This document shows positions 8,467 to 19,149 of a DNA stretch of 64,000 bases, piece after piece. This DNA is from Myxococcales bacterium. Lineage in GTDB: Bacteria > Myxococcota_A > Polyangia > Polyangiales > Polyangiaceae. Positions within the stretch are counted from its first letter, which is position 1; every line of letters starts with the position of its first letter. Under the pieces are notes generated by a model. The model was given only the letters and a program-made list of their open reading frames with translations. It was not told the DNA's origin and made no database searches. Location: assembly GCA_903642325.1 (NCBI GenBank), contig CAHJWM010000011.1, forward strand, positions 56,698 through 120,697. Reading direction: 5' to 3'. Both the position numbers and the translations under genes were made by a program.

Positions 8467-9009
8467 TCACACGCCCATGGCGAACAGCGCTAGGTCCAAG
8501 GCGTCCAGGCGCTCGGCAAGCTCCGGATTGTCACCATCTTCGCGTAGCGCGAGCATCAACTCTCGCTTGGCCGACCTGAGCTCCCCGGCGGAAATCAGCT
8601 GGTCGGCTCGGCTTGCGTAACGCGTGGCCGACGCGGTTCGGCACAGCTCGACCAATGACTCGGCGGCCGCACCCCCAGCGTCGCGGCGTGGGAGCTCTCT
8701 GACGCCGAGGCGGAGCTGGCCGGTAGCAAGCGCTAAGTCGTAGCATGATCGGAGCTCTGGGTGCGAGAGCACCCGATAACCCTCCGCGCCTCGCTGATAG
8801 ACCTGACGCGAGAGCTCCGCCGAAGCCGCGTCCAGCTCCAGATGCGCGTCCGGGTGAAATGCCAACGCAAACTCATGAAAGGCTGATTTCAACGCGTCGT
8901 CATCGGCGATCTCGAGGACGCCGAGCAGCTCGTAGTAGTTCGAATCGTCCAGCGCCGCCGCCCACTCTCGCAAACGCTCGATCTCGCCTTCGTCGGCCGG
9001 CATGGGCAT
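8467..9009 (-). CDS. J-domain protein
   Basis: 180 residues. The N-terminal 75 residues form a J domain: NYYELLGVLEIADDDALKSA, then the HPD tripeptide at 52-54 (AFHPDAHLEL) and a degenerate helix IV (GYRVLSHPELRSCYDLAL). No Gly/Phe region, zinc-finger or C-terminal DnaJ domains follow; the rest is helical and TPR-like (ADQLISAGELRSAKRELMLA). J proteins stimulate the ATPase of a partner Hsp70. It starts 7 bases after the Hsp70 stop, so the two are clearly co-transcribed and probably dedicated partners. Confidence 0.85.
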   Translation of the reverse strand: MPMPADEGEIERLREWAAALDDSNYYELLGVLEIADDDALKSAFHEFALAFHPDAHLELDAASAELSRQVYQRGAEGYRVLSHPELRSCYDLALATGQLRLGVRELPRRDAGGAAAESLVELCRTASATRYASRADQLISAGELRSAKRELMLALREDGDNPELAERLDALDLALFAMGV

Positions 9010-9016
9010 CGCTGAG

Positions 9017-11479
9017 CTACGCTTGCTGGGCGGCGTTGCGCTGAATCATGCGTGTGATCTCGCTGGCGTCGGGCAATGCGACCAAGCGCACCTGCGCGCT
9101 GGTCGCGCGGCCCGTCGCGAGCTCTTTCGCGCTTACGTTGAGCATGCCGTTGGTGTCGAGCGCAAAGCTCACATCGATCTGCACGCCGCCCCGCGGGGCC
9201 GGCGGGAGCCCGTACAGCTCGACCTCACCGAGCAGCGTGTTGTCGCCGAAGTGGCTGGATTCGCCCTGACTCACGCGTATCCGAACCAGCGTTTGATTGT
9301 CCGCCGCCGTAACGAACACGCGTGAGCGCTGACAGGGCACCTGCGTATTGCGCTCGATGATCGCGTCACAGAACCCATCCACCGTTTCGACCGCCAAAGT
9401 CAGGGGCGTGACGTCGATCAGCAGCGGGACGGGCGGATTCGAGCGCGCCACGCGCGCGGATTCGAAGCCGTGCGGCGCGAGCGCCTCGAGTGCCGTGGTA
9501 TGCGCGAGCGGCCGCGGTATCGGCGGAGCCAAGGGGGGCGGGGGCAGGGGCGGCGTCGGCGGCGGAGCTATCACGGGCATGACCGCAAGCGGCGGCCTCG
9601 GCTGCCCGACCACGGGGTTGGACGAAACCGGGCTCGAGGGTTCCGGCGGCGAGGAGACGTGGGTGATTTCGTCCTCCGGCACCTCCGGTGTTGGCAGAGC
9701 TTGCTCGTCCGCCAGCGTCAGGGCCAACGCCGACTGAATGGGCGCGGACTCGAGCTCGACGAAGTCCCCATCGGCCAGCGCGGCGGCCACGCTCTCCTCG
9801 CGCCGCGCCGGCGGCGGGGTATGCGGCAGATAGCCGAACTTTTTCGCGAGCGGTTGCGCGTCGAGGGCAACCCTGTGGGTCGCGGCACTGCCGACGAGCG
9901 GCAAGTCGAGCTCATCGTTCAAGGCGTCGCGCGCCCTCTGAGCTTCGTTGGAAGCGCTGGTCAGCGTCGGCGCGGACGCTGCGCTCGCAGCGTCCGCGCC
10001 GAGCCCTGAGCCCGTCTTTACGCGTTGGCGCGGGCCCAGTCCGCCCAGGGTGCGGGGCGGATCATTGGACTGTCCCTTTCCCAGCACGCCCAGTGTGGAA
10101 TCGGCGTTCACGGCGGGAGGCCGAAGCGACGATCCCGGTTGCAGCCCCGGCTGAGTCGCTTGTTGCGGCCGACCGAAGAATGGCTGTGTGCTGGGAATGT
10201 TGGGCGAGGTTTCGAAGAGCGCGCGCGCGCCGGGCGGCCGCATGCTGAGCCGGTTCCGCTCGGCGTCGCTCACGTTCGGTCGGGTAGCTCGAGCCGCTGG
10301 CAGGGGAGCGGGGGGAACCGTCACGCGACGTCTTTCCGCGCCGCTCAGAGCGGACGCCTGGATGGCGGCGCCGATGGCCACGACCTCGTCGGGATTGATG
10401 TTGGCCCGCAGCGGCCTTTTGAAAAATTCCTCGACGTGCCGGCGAACCAGGGGAATGCGCGTAGAACCGCCGACCAAGAGCACTTGATCGAAGTCGTTGG
10501 CCGACAAGCGCGCGATACCCATCGCCTCGCGACATACGTCGAATGTGCGGTCGACGATGGGCAGCGCGAGGCGCTCGATCTCGGCACGGGTCATCGAAAA
10601 TTCGAAATTCACGGGCCGGCCGCCCGCGCCGTGGCCAACCTCGCTCAAGGTCAGGCGCGCCTCGGTGTCGGTCGAGAGTGAATGCTTGATGGTCTCCGCC
10701 GCGGCGCGGAGCCGCTCGAAAATCGAAAGCTCGGCCCGGGCGTCGATGCGATGCTGTGCGAGCAAAAGATCGCTCATGCGCTCGGCAATCGCCAAGTCGA
10801 GGTCGTCTCCACCCAGGAACGTGTTGCCCGCGGTCGCTAGCACTTCGAACACGTTATTCGACAGATCGAGCAACGTGACGTCGAAGGTGCCGCCACCGAA
10901 ATCGTAAACGGCCACGCGCTCCGCGGCGGCTCGCCCGTAGCCGTAAGCGAGCGCGGCCGCCGTGGGCTCGTTCAAAATGCGCAGCACCTCCAAGCCCGCA
11001 ACGCGCCCGGCAACCTTGGTCGCCGCGCGTTGCAAATCGTTGAAGTTTGCCGGGACGGTGATCACCGCGCGATCGACGATCGTGCCCAGCGCTGCTTCGG
11101 CCACGCTCCTGGCCTTCCGCAGCACGAACGCGCTGATCTCGGGCAGCGTGTACGTCTCGCCCCGGGCAACGACGAGCGAAGCCTGCCCGGGGCCTTCGCG
11201 CATCTCGAACGGAAATCGGGAGCGGGCGCGCCGCACCTCTTCAGACTCCCAACTGCGCCCGATCAAACGCTTGATAGAGTAAATCGTGTTTCGGGAATCG
11301 ACGATCCGCCGTTCCTTGGCGGCGCGTCCGACGAGCACGCTGCCATTCGGGTGGAATGAGACGACCGAGGGGATCAGTACCTGCTGGTCCTCGTCCGTCA
11401 GGGCGGAGGCTTGTCCGTCGCGCACGACTGAGACGACCGTGTTCGTAGTACCGAGATCGATGCCGATGACCGTGGACAT
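9017..11479 (-). CDS. Atypical Hsp70 (DnaK paralog) with about 300-residue Pro-rich insertion at the interdomain linker
   Basis: 820 residues. The nucleotide-binding domain is complete (1-380): [15 protein letters not shown], catalytic Lys70 in SIKRLIGR, LNEPTAAALAYGYG, VYDFGGGTFDVTLL and LLVGGSTRIPLVR. In normal DnaK the hydrophobic linker and beta substrate-binding domain follow at once. Here about 300 low-complexity Pro/Ala/Ser residues (385-683, bases 9431-10327) intervene before LLIDVTPLTLAVETVDG. The beta domain runs to about residue 810 and the protein then ends, so the alpha-helical lid is absent. The gene starts 3 bases after an HExxH protein and is followed 7 bases later by a J protein. 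Hsp70 family membership is certain; it is not the housekeeping DnaK, for which the gene at 47354-49177 is the better candidate. Confidence 0.93.
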   Translation of the reverse strand: MSTVIGIDLGTTNTVVSVVRDGQASALTDEDQQVLIPSVVSFHPNGSVLVGRAAKERRIVDSRNTIYSIKRLIGRSWESEEVRRARSRFPFEMREGPGQASLVVARGETYTLPEISAFVLRKARSVAEAALGTIVDRAVITVPANFNDLQRAATKVAGRVAGLEVLRILNEPTAAALAYGYGRAAAERVAVYDFGGGTFDVTLLDLSNNVFEVLATAGNTFLGGDDLDLAIAERMSDLLLAQHRIDARAELSIFERLRAAAETIKHSLSTDTEARLTLSEVGHGAGGRPVNFEFSMTRAEIERLALPIVDRTFDVCREAMGIARLSANDFDQVLLVGGSTRIPLVRRHVEEFFKRPLRANINPDEVVAIGAAIQASALSGAERRRVTVPPAPLPAARATRPNVSDAERNRLSMRPPGARALFETSPNIPSTQPFFGRPQQATQPGLQPGSSLRPPAVNADSTLGVLGKGQSNDPPRTLGGLGPRQRVKTGSGLGADAASAASAPTLTSASNEAQRARDALNDELDLPLVGSAATHRVALDAQPLAKKFGYLPHTPPPARREESVAAALADGDFVELESAPIQSALALTLADEQALPTPEVPEDEITHVSSPPEPSSPVSSNPVVGQPRPPLAVMPVIAPPPTPPLPPPPLAPPIPRPLAHTTALEALAPHGFESARVARSNPPVPLLIDVTPLTLAVETVDGFCDAIIERNTQVPCQRSRVFVTAADNQTLVRIRVSQGESSHFGDNTLLGEVELYGLPPAPRGGVQIDVSFALDTNGMLNVSAKELATGRATSAQVRLVALPDASEITRMIQRNAAQQA

Positions 11480-11482
11480 GAC

Positions 11483-12082
11483 TTATTCAATGGTCGGCGA
11501 CGCCGAGGGCGACCCGAGTGTTGCGAGCGTGCGGTCGTACCAAGCCTGCACTGTGCGTTCGAAGGGCCACATCCAGCCGTACTCCGGCCCGGTGAAGCGC
11601 GCGACGATGTGTGCGCGCAAACGTGGCGAGCGAGCGGCTTCTACACCGAGTAGCTCGGCCGTGGCGCGGAGCGTCTCTTCGTACGCCTCCCACTCGATGC
11701 GCGCTCGCCCGTACGCCAACCCCAGGGGGAAGATGGGCAGGAGGTACAGCGCCGTCATCAGCAGCCCGCCGTAGCGGCGCCTTTGCCGCAAGTGAACTCG
11801 CTCATGGCGGAGTAAGATCACACGATCCAGGTCGCTCATGCCATCCCACGGAGGGGGCACGAATAGCGTGTTGCCGATCACCGTATGGTAATGGGTGAGG
11901 TAGTGGCGCTGGCCACCTAGGGTGACGGCTTTCAAGGCCAGATCAATGGCGCGCGAGGGCCAATGCCCGCGCTTTGGCACAATCCGAAACGTTGGGAACT
12001 CGGCCCGAATCGTTTCGATGAAGCGACTCGTAAGCTCCATCAAGCCGCGGATGCTAGCGCGCTTCTTTGCAGGCTGCTGCAT
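11483..12082 (-). CDS. HExxH-containing uncharacterised protein
   Basis: 199 residues. The sequence LLRHERVHLRQRRRYGGL contains HERVH, a classic HExxH zinc-metalloprotease signature, followed by a hydrophobic segment (LLMTALYLLPIFPLGLAYG) and then EWEAYEETL, where a Glu about 30 residues on could be the third ligand. The hydrophobic segment suggests membrane association. The ATG at 12082 is used; an internal ATG at residue 16 (MELTSRF) is an alternative start. It is the first gene of a three-gene operon (3-base gap to the Hsp70). I do not recognise a named family. Metallopeptidase activity is inferred from the motif alone. Confidence 0.72.
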   Translation of the reverse strand: MQQPAKKRASIRGLMELTSRFIETIRAEFPTFRIVPKRGHWPSRAIDLALKAVTLGGQRHYLTHYHTVIGNTLFVPPPWDGMSDLDRVILLRHERVHLRQRRRYGGLLMTALYLLPIFPLGLAYGRARIEWEAYEETLRATAELLGVEAARSPRLRAHIVARFTGPEYGWMWPFERTVQAWYDRTLATLGSPSASPTIE

Positions 12083-12135
12083 GACGCACCTGCCCAGGGA
12101 CGGCCCTCGGGCCGGTCGCGCGCTAGCGGAACTGA

Positions 12136-13062
12136 CTAGTGTCCCAAAACGTCTCCGTCTTTCAACGCGCGCCCATTGACCAGGTCGATCGCCCGAAGCT
12201 CCTTTCGCCCTTCGAGTTGTGCGCGACAGAGCTCGAAAGCCCCGTCGATGGTGCTCACCAGGACCTGCTTGTCGTACACGCTGACCCGGCCCGGCTCACC
12301 ACCGGGCCTGGCGGGCAGCCAGCGCGCCTGAGCGACCTTGAGCGGCCGCCCGTTGAGCAGCGTGTGCGCGGAAGGGCGCGGCGAAAGTCCGCGGATCAGG
12401 TTGACCAGATCTCGGGACGTCTTCGAGAAGTTGAGCGCGCCGTCGGAGCGTTCGAGCGGAGGAGCGTAACTCGCCTGTTCGTGGCGCTGCGGCACCCCGT
12501 CGAGCTCGCCCTGCACGGCGTGTAGAAGCTCACTACGCACGAGCTCGGCGGCAGTGGTTGCGAGACGCTGGGCTAGCTCGCCAGCTGTCTCCGCATCGCC
12601 GATCGGGATTGCGCGCCGAGCGTAGACCGGCCCGGTATCGAGGCCTTCGTCCATCTGCATCAGGCAGACGCCCGTCTCGTGATCCCCATGTATGATTGAC
12701 CAATTGATGGGCGCAGCACCGCGCCAACGCGGCAAGAGCGAGGCATGTAAGTTCATGCAACCGCGAATTGGTGCGCTGAGGACGGCGGGCGGCAGGATTC
12801 GCCCATAGGCCATCACCAGCGCTATGTCCGCGGCTCGCTCGCGCAGCCACTCGTCGAGATTCCCGGTCTTCACCTTGAGCGGTTGGTGGACGACTAGGCC
12901 CAGGTCGAGCGCGGCTTGCTTGACCGCCGGCGGCTGCAGCGTCAACCCGCGGCCCGCAGGCCGATCCGGTTGACAGACCACGCCAACGATCTCGGCAAAT
13001 TCGGCCAGCGCGTGCAGCGCCGGAATCGCAATCGCAGGCGTCCCAAAAAACACGGCTCGCAT
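12136..13062 (-). CDS. fmt: Methionyl-tRNA formyltransferase
   Basis: 308 residues, the normal length. It formylates initiator Met-tRNA using 10-formyl-tetrahydrofolate. The N-terminal Rossmann-type domain begins MRAVFFGTPAIAIPALHAL, then QPDRPAGRGL. The catalytic core is intact: MNLHASLLPRWRGAAPINWS provides the Asn and His, and MDEGLDTGPV the Asp. The C-terminal OB-like domain (RLINGRPLKVAQA-like segment, here LLNGRPLKVAQARWLP) ends in GRALKDGDVLGH. The usual partner def is not adjacent. It is divergent from lon across 185 bases. Confidence 0.96.
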   Translation of the reverse strand: MRAVFFGTPAIAIPALHALAEFAEIVGVVCQPDRPAGRGLTLQPPAVKQAALDLGLVVHQPLKVKTGNLDEWLRERAADIALVMAYGRILPPAVLSAPIRGCMNLHASLLPRWRGAAPINWSIIHGDHETGVCLMQMDEGLDTGPVYARRAIPIGDAETAGELAQRLATTAAELVRSELLHAVQGELDGVPQRHEQASYAPPLERSDGALNFSKTSRDLVNLIRGLSPRPSAHTLLNGRPLKVAQARWLPARPGGEPGRVSVYDKQVLVSTIDGAFELCRAQLEGRKELRAIDLVNGRALKDGDVLGH

Positions 13063-13247
13063 ACATGCGCCTATACCAGAAGCAGAGCTCCGATCTTCGG
13101 CTCGAACGGTCTGCCGGGGCTAGCGTGACCTACGGGTATGGTTAGGTTCTAAAACTGTAGACACTCCGGCGACGTTCCGGCCCGCCCCAGCGTACGCAAA
13201 TTGAGGGTAGGTTTGGCCCGTCGCGAGTGACAAGATGGAGACCGACC

Positions 13248-15695
<2,448 letters not shown>

Positions 15696-15795
15696 GGTTC
15701 GCTCTGCGCGTGTTCAGGCCACCCACGGCATCGCGCACGAGGTCGGCTCGCTTCGCGGTCACCCTCACAGTCTGCCGCCCCGACCTGAAACGGTA

Positions 15796-15833
15796 AAAGC
15801 GCCCGAGAGCTCGCTCTCGGGCGCTTTCTTTTT
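15796..15833 (+). terminator. Rho-independent terminator of lon
   Basis: A perfect 14-bp stem (AAAGCGCCCGAGAG, 15796-15809, with its complement at 15814-15827) around a CTCG tetraloop, followed by CTTTTT. It lies about 100 bases after the lon stop. The A-run at the 5' side also lets it act on the minus-strand gene converging from the right. Confidence 0.95.
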
Positions 15834-15894
15834 GATGGTCAGTCAGCGCGACGGAGCGCGTCGCAGCCTTCGGCGTCGAGGCTGACTCAGGGCT

Positions 15895-16755
15895 TCAGGT
15901 GGGCGCGGTCGTCCAAATGCGGACGCCGCCGGCCATCCCTTCGACGTTGGTGAAAATCCTCACGTTGGCCGGGAGCTCTCCCTTGATGTGCTCGGCATTG
16001 CCGCCGCCCAAGTATAGAGTGTCGTAGTTGAAGATGGGCTCGAGCTGCTCGATCATTTCGAGCACGCGACGCGACCAGTGTTTTTTGCCGAGCTCGTTGA
16101 GCTGTGCGTCGCTCAGGCGCTCCTCGTAAGTCTGGTCTTTTTTCCAGGGCTGGTGACCGAGCTCGAGATTCGGAACCAGCCGGCCGTCGACGTACAAGCC
16201 TGCGCCAACGCCGGTGCCCAGCGTGAGCGCCAGCTCCACGCCTTTGCCGCTGATCACTCCATAGCCCTGCAAATCTGCATCATTCATGGCGCGTGCCGGT
16301 TTACCCGTGATGGCGGCCACGCGCTCTTGTAGGGGGAAATCGCGCCAATAGTCGTTGCCTAAGTTCGGTGCATTGATCGTAACTCCGCGTTTGACGATGC
16401 CCGGGAAGCCGACCGCGACGCGGTCGAACGCGGGCTGCGCTTGCACCATCGTCCGGATCACTTCCAGCACCGCCTCCGCGGTTGCCGGGTGCGGCGTGAG
16501 CGTGCGCGCCCGCTCGTTGATCGGCTTTGCGTCGGCGTCGAGCACGATCATCTTGATGCCAGTCCCGCCAATATCGATGGCCAAGGTACAGGCTCCCGGG
16601 TTTTCGTGCGCGCTTCGGGCGGCGCTTTGGCCCTCGCCCTGAGGCACGCTAACCGTGGCCACCGGCTCCGGGTTTTGCGTGGTGATGGCGGGGATGATGG
16701 GGTCGGTGCTTGCGGGCGGATTCGAGTCTGGGCTCGGCGGCGGCTCGGACGGCAT
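15895..16755 (-). CDS. ppgK: ROK-family kinase, probable polyphosphate glucokinase
   Basis: 286 residues from ATG 16755; the frame also allows a TTG at 16806. A Pro/Ser-rich extension of about 55 residues precedes the catalytic core, which begins CTLAIDIGGTGIKMIVLDAD, the phosphate-binding loop typical of polyphosphate glucokinases. Other signatures: VAVGFPGIVKRGVTINAPNL, MNDADLQGYG (catalytic Asp), LTLGTGVGAGLYVDG, and LELGHQPWKKDQTYEERLS, which resembles the PpgK ELGHHPF...TYEE segment. The zinc-binding Cys motif of sugar-repressor ROK proteins is absent. PpgK phosphorylates glucose with polyphosphate or ATP. Donor preference cannot be read from the sequence. Confidence 0.85.
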   Translation of the reverse strand: MPSEPPPSPDSNPPASTDPIIPAITTQNPEPVATVSVPQGEGQSAARSAHENPGACTLAIDIGGTGIKMIVLDADAKPINERARTLTPHPATAEAVLEVIRTMVQAQPAFDRVAVGFPGIVKRGVTINAPNLGNDYWRDFPLQERVAAITGKPARAMNDADLQGYGVISGKGVELALTLGTGVGAGLYVDGRLVPNLELGHQPWKKDQTYEERLSDAQLNELGKKHWSRRVLEMIEQLEPIFNYDTLYLGGGNAEHIKGELPANVRIFTNVEGMAGGVRIWTTAPT

Positions 16756-16914
16756 GGCCCGTTCATACCACGAGCGCTCTTGAAGCGGCGCCAACGTGCG
16801 CAGCAACTAGTTGGCAACGAGGCCTTGCGATGCCCGAGTGCGCACCCAATCGCCCCTTGACCCGGCGCGGGGAGTCGCGCGACTGTCCTCGGCCAGCAAT
16901 TCGGAGGCGACTCG

Positions 16915-18228
16915 GTGACTCAGGAACGCGAAAAATCCCCGGTACGGATCAGCTTGCTCGGGTGCGGAACCGTGGGCGGCGGGGTGCTGCGGCTGCTTCA
17001 GGAAAACAAAGACTTCTTGGGGCTGCGTGCCGGCGGCGAGATCGAGGTGACGCACGTGTTGGTGAAGAGCCCCAACAAACCGCGTGTTGCGGAGTGTAAA
17101 AAGGAGTGGCTCACCACCGACCCGGAGGTCATCTTCGGCGATCCGCGCGTGGACTTGGTGGTCGAGGTCATGGGCGGCGAGCAGCCGGCGTACGACTACA
17201 TCCAACGTGCGATTGCCGCCGGCAAAGGCGTCGTCACTGCCAACAAACTGCTGATCGCCAAACACGGGCCGGAGCTCGTCGAGCAAGCCATCAAGAACCG
17301 CACCGATCTGGCCTTCGAGGCTTCGGTCGGCGGCGGCATCCCGATCATCCGTACGCTGCGCGAAGCGCTGGCCAGCGACTCGGTGGCCAGCGTGCACGGC
17401 ATCCTAAACGGCACATGCAATTACATTCTCACGCGCATGCGCGAAGGCATGAGCTTCGGCGTCGCTTTGCAGCAAGCGCAGGAGCTCGGTTACGCCGAAG
17501 CTGATCCGACGCTCGACGTGGGCGGCCACGACGCCGCGCAGAAGCTGGTCGTGATGAGCATGCTGGCCTTCGGAGCGAGCGTAAATGCGGGCGAAATCAT
17601 GGTCGAGGGCATCAGCGAGATCGAAGAGGTCGATCTGCAATTTGCCGATCGCTTCGGGTATCGCATCAAACACTTGGGCATCGGTTACGACCGCGGCGAG
17701 CGAGTGGAGCTCCGCGTGCACCCGGCATTGGTGCGCAAAAATAGCGTGCTGGCCAACGTGGACGGCGTGCTAAATGGCGTGTTCGTGGAAGGGCGCGCCC
17801 TCGGGCCCTGCCTGCTCGTGGGGCGCGGGGCGGGGGATATGCCGACCGCGGTCAGCGTCGTAGCCGACATCGTGGACGTCGCACGCTCCCGCATCGAGGG
17901 CCAACCGGGGCTTGCCACGCGCGGCATTCAGCTCAAGCACCGTCCGGTGATGCCGATCGAAGAAGTGGAAACGCGCTACTATCTGCGCTTTGCGGTGGGC
18001 GATCACCCGGGGGTCCTCGGGCACATCGCCTCCGCGCTGGGCGCGGAGAGCGTGAGCATCGAACAGATGGTGCAAGAGGGCCGGGCGCTCGAGGCCGACG
18101 ACGCGGTGCCGGTGTGCATCATCACCCACCGCTGCCAGGAGGGCGCCGTGCGCCGCGCGCTAAAAGCGATCGAAAGCCAGGTTTTCCTCAAGGGCGCGCC
18201 GCGCATCCTGCGCATCGAGGACGTCTGA
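16915..18228 (+). CDS. hom: Homoserine dehydrogenase
   Basis: 437 residues, normal for the ACT-containing monofunctional form. GTG start with GGAGG 11 bases upstream. It reduces aspartate semialdehyde to homoserine in Met/Thr synthesis. The N-terminal NAD(P)-binding domain shows LLGCGTVGGGVLRLL; the catalytic domain shows VVTANKLLIAKHG, EASVGGGIPIIRTLRE, LNGTCNYILTRM and EADPTLDVGGHDAAQKL. A C-terminal ACT domain (about 355-435, YYLRFAVGDHPGVLGHIASA) normally gives feedback inhibition by threonine. The murI gene begins 5 bases after the stop, so the two form an operon. Confidence 0.96.
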   Translation: MTQEREKSPVRISLLGCGTVGGGVLRLLQENKDFLGLRAGGEIEVTHVLVKSPNKPRVAECKKEWLTTDPEVIFGDPRVDLVVEVMGGEQPAYDYIQRAIAAGKGVVTANKLLIAKHGPELVEQAIKNRTDLAFEASVGGGIPIIRTLREALASDSVASVHGILNGTCNYILTRMREGMSFGVALQQAQELGYAEADPTLDVGGHDAAQKLVVMSMLAFGASVNAGEIMVEGISEIEEVDLQFADRFGYRIKHLGIGYDRGERVELRVHPALVRKNSVLANVDGVLNGVFVEGRALGPCLLVGRGAGDMPTAVSVVADIVDVARSRIEGQPGLATRGIQLKHRPVMPIEEVETRYYLRFAVGDHPGVLGHIASALGAESVSIEQMVQEGRALEADDAVPVCIITHRCQEGAVRRALKAIESQVFLKGAPRILRIEDV

Positions 18229-18233
18229 CGGCC

Positions 18234-19112
18234 TTGCCCAGTACCAGGGGCGGCCCTCGAGATTCTGCTGCGCCCTTGGGTGTATTCGACTCTGGGCTCG
18301 GCGGGCTGACCGTTGCGCGCGCGCTGCTGAACGCATTGCCGAATGAGCGCATCGTTTATTTGGGTGATACGGCGCGGGTTCCGTACGGCACCCGTTCGGC
18401 GCAAACCGTGGTGCGTTATGCGCGCGGCTGTTCGGAGATCCTGCTCGAGCGCGGCGTGAAGGGCATCGTGGTGGCTTGCAACACGGTCAGCGCGGTGGCG
18501 ATCGAGATCCTGCGCGCCGAGCTCGACCTGCCGATCATCGGCGTGATCGAACCGGGGGCGCGCGCCGCGCTGGCGGCGGTCCGAGCTTTGCCAGCGCTGC
18601 CGGAAAAGCTGCCGAAAATTGGTGTTTTGGGCACGACCGGGACCATCGCCTCCGGCGCTTACCCACGCGCCGTCGGCCAACTGTCCACGCGCTACGAGGT
18701 GGTGGCACTGCCGGCGCCACTCTTGGTGCCGCTCACCGAGGAGGGCTGGATCGAGGGTGAAGTGCCACGGCTTATCGTTCGTCGCTACCTCGAGCCGTTG
18801 ATCGCCGCAGGCGCTTCGGTGGTCGTGCTCGGCTGCACGCATTTCCCATTATTGAAGAACATCATCGCCGAGGTCGCGGCGGAGCTTGCCGGGCATCCCG
18901 TGCCTATCGTCGACAGCGCGGAAGCCACGGCCGCCGTGGTCGCGGAGTGGATCGCGGACGAGCGGCTGGCCCCGAGCCTAGGCGAGCACACACCGGCCGC
19001 ACGGCTCGAGCTCCTGGTTACCGATCTGCCGGCAAGCTTTTCCGTCGTTGCGAGTCGTTTTCTAGGCGCGGACGCAAGCCATGTCACACAGGTCGATTTG
19101 AACGCTAAATAG
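18234..19112 (+). CDS. murI: Glutamate racemase
   Basis: 292 residues from TTG 18234, the only start-like codon that avoids overlapping hom; upstream in-frame sequence is a shadow of hom. It interconverts L- and D-glutamate for peptidoglycan. The sequence shows LGVFDSGLGGLTVARAL (substrate Asp/Ser), YLGDTARVPYGTRS, the first catalytic Cys in VVACNTVSAVAI, GTTGTIASGAY and the second catalytic Cys in VLGCTHFPLLKNII. Both active-site cysteines are present, so it should be functional. The TTG start and 5-base gap suggest translational coupling with hom. Confidence 0.94.
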   Translation: MPSTRGGPRDSAAPLGVFDSGLGGLTVARALLNALPNERIVYLGDTARVPYGTRSAQTVVRYARGCSEILLERGVKGIVVACNTVSAVAIEILRAELDLPIIGVIEPGARAALAAVRALPALPEKLPKIGVLGTTGTIASGAYPRAVGQLSTRYEVVALPAPLLVPLTEEGWIEGEVPRLIVRRYLEPLIAAGASVVVLGCTHFPLLKNIIAEVAAELAGHPVPIVDSAEATAAVVAEWIADERLAPSLGEHTPAARLELLVTDLPASFSVVASRFLGADASHVTQVDLNAK

Positions 19113-19149
19113 TGCGGGCACAGGCCCAAGAGCCGCGCAAGTGAGCTCG

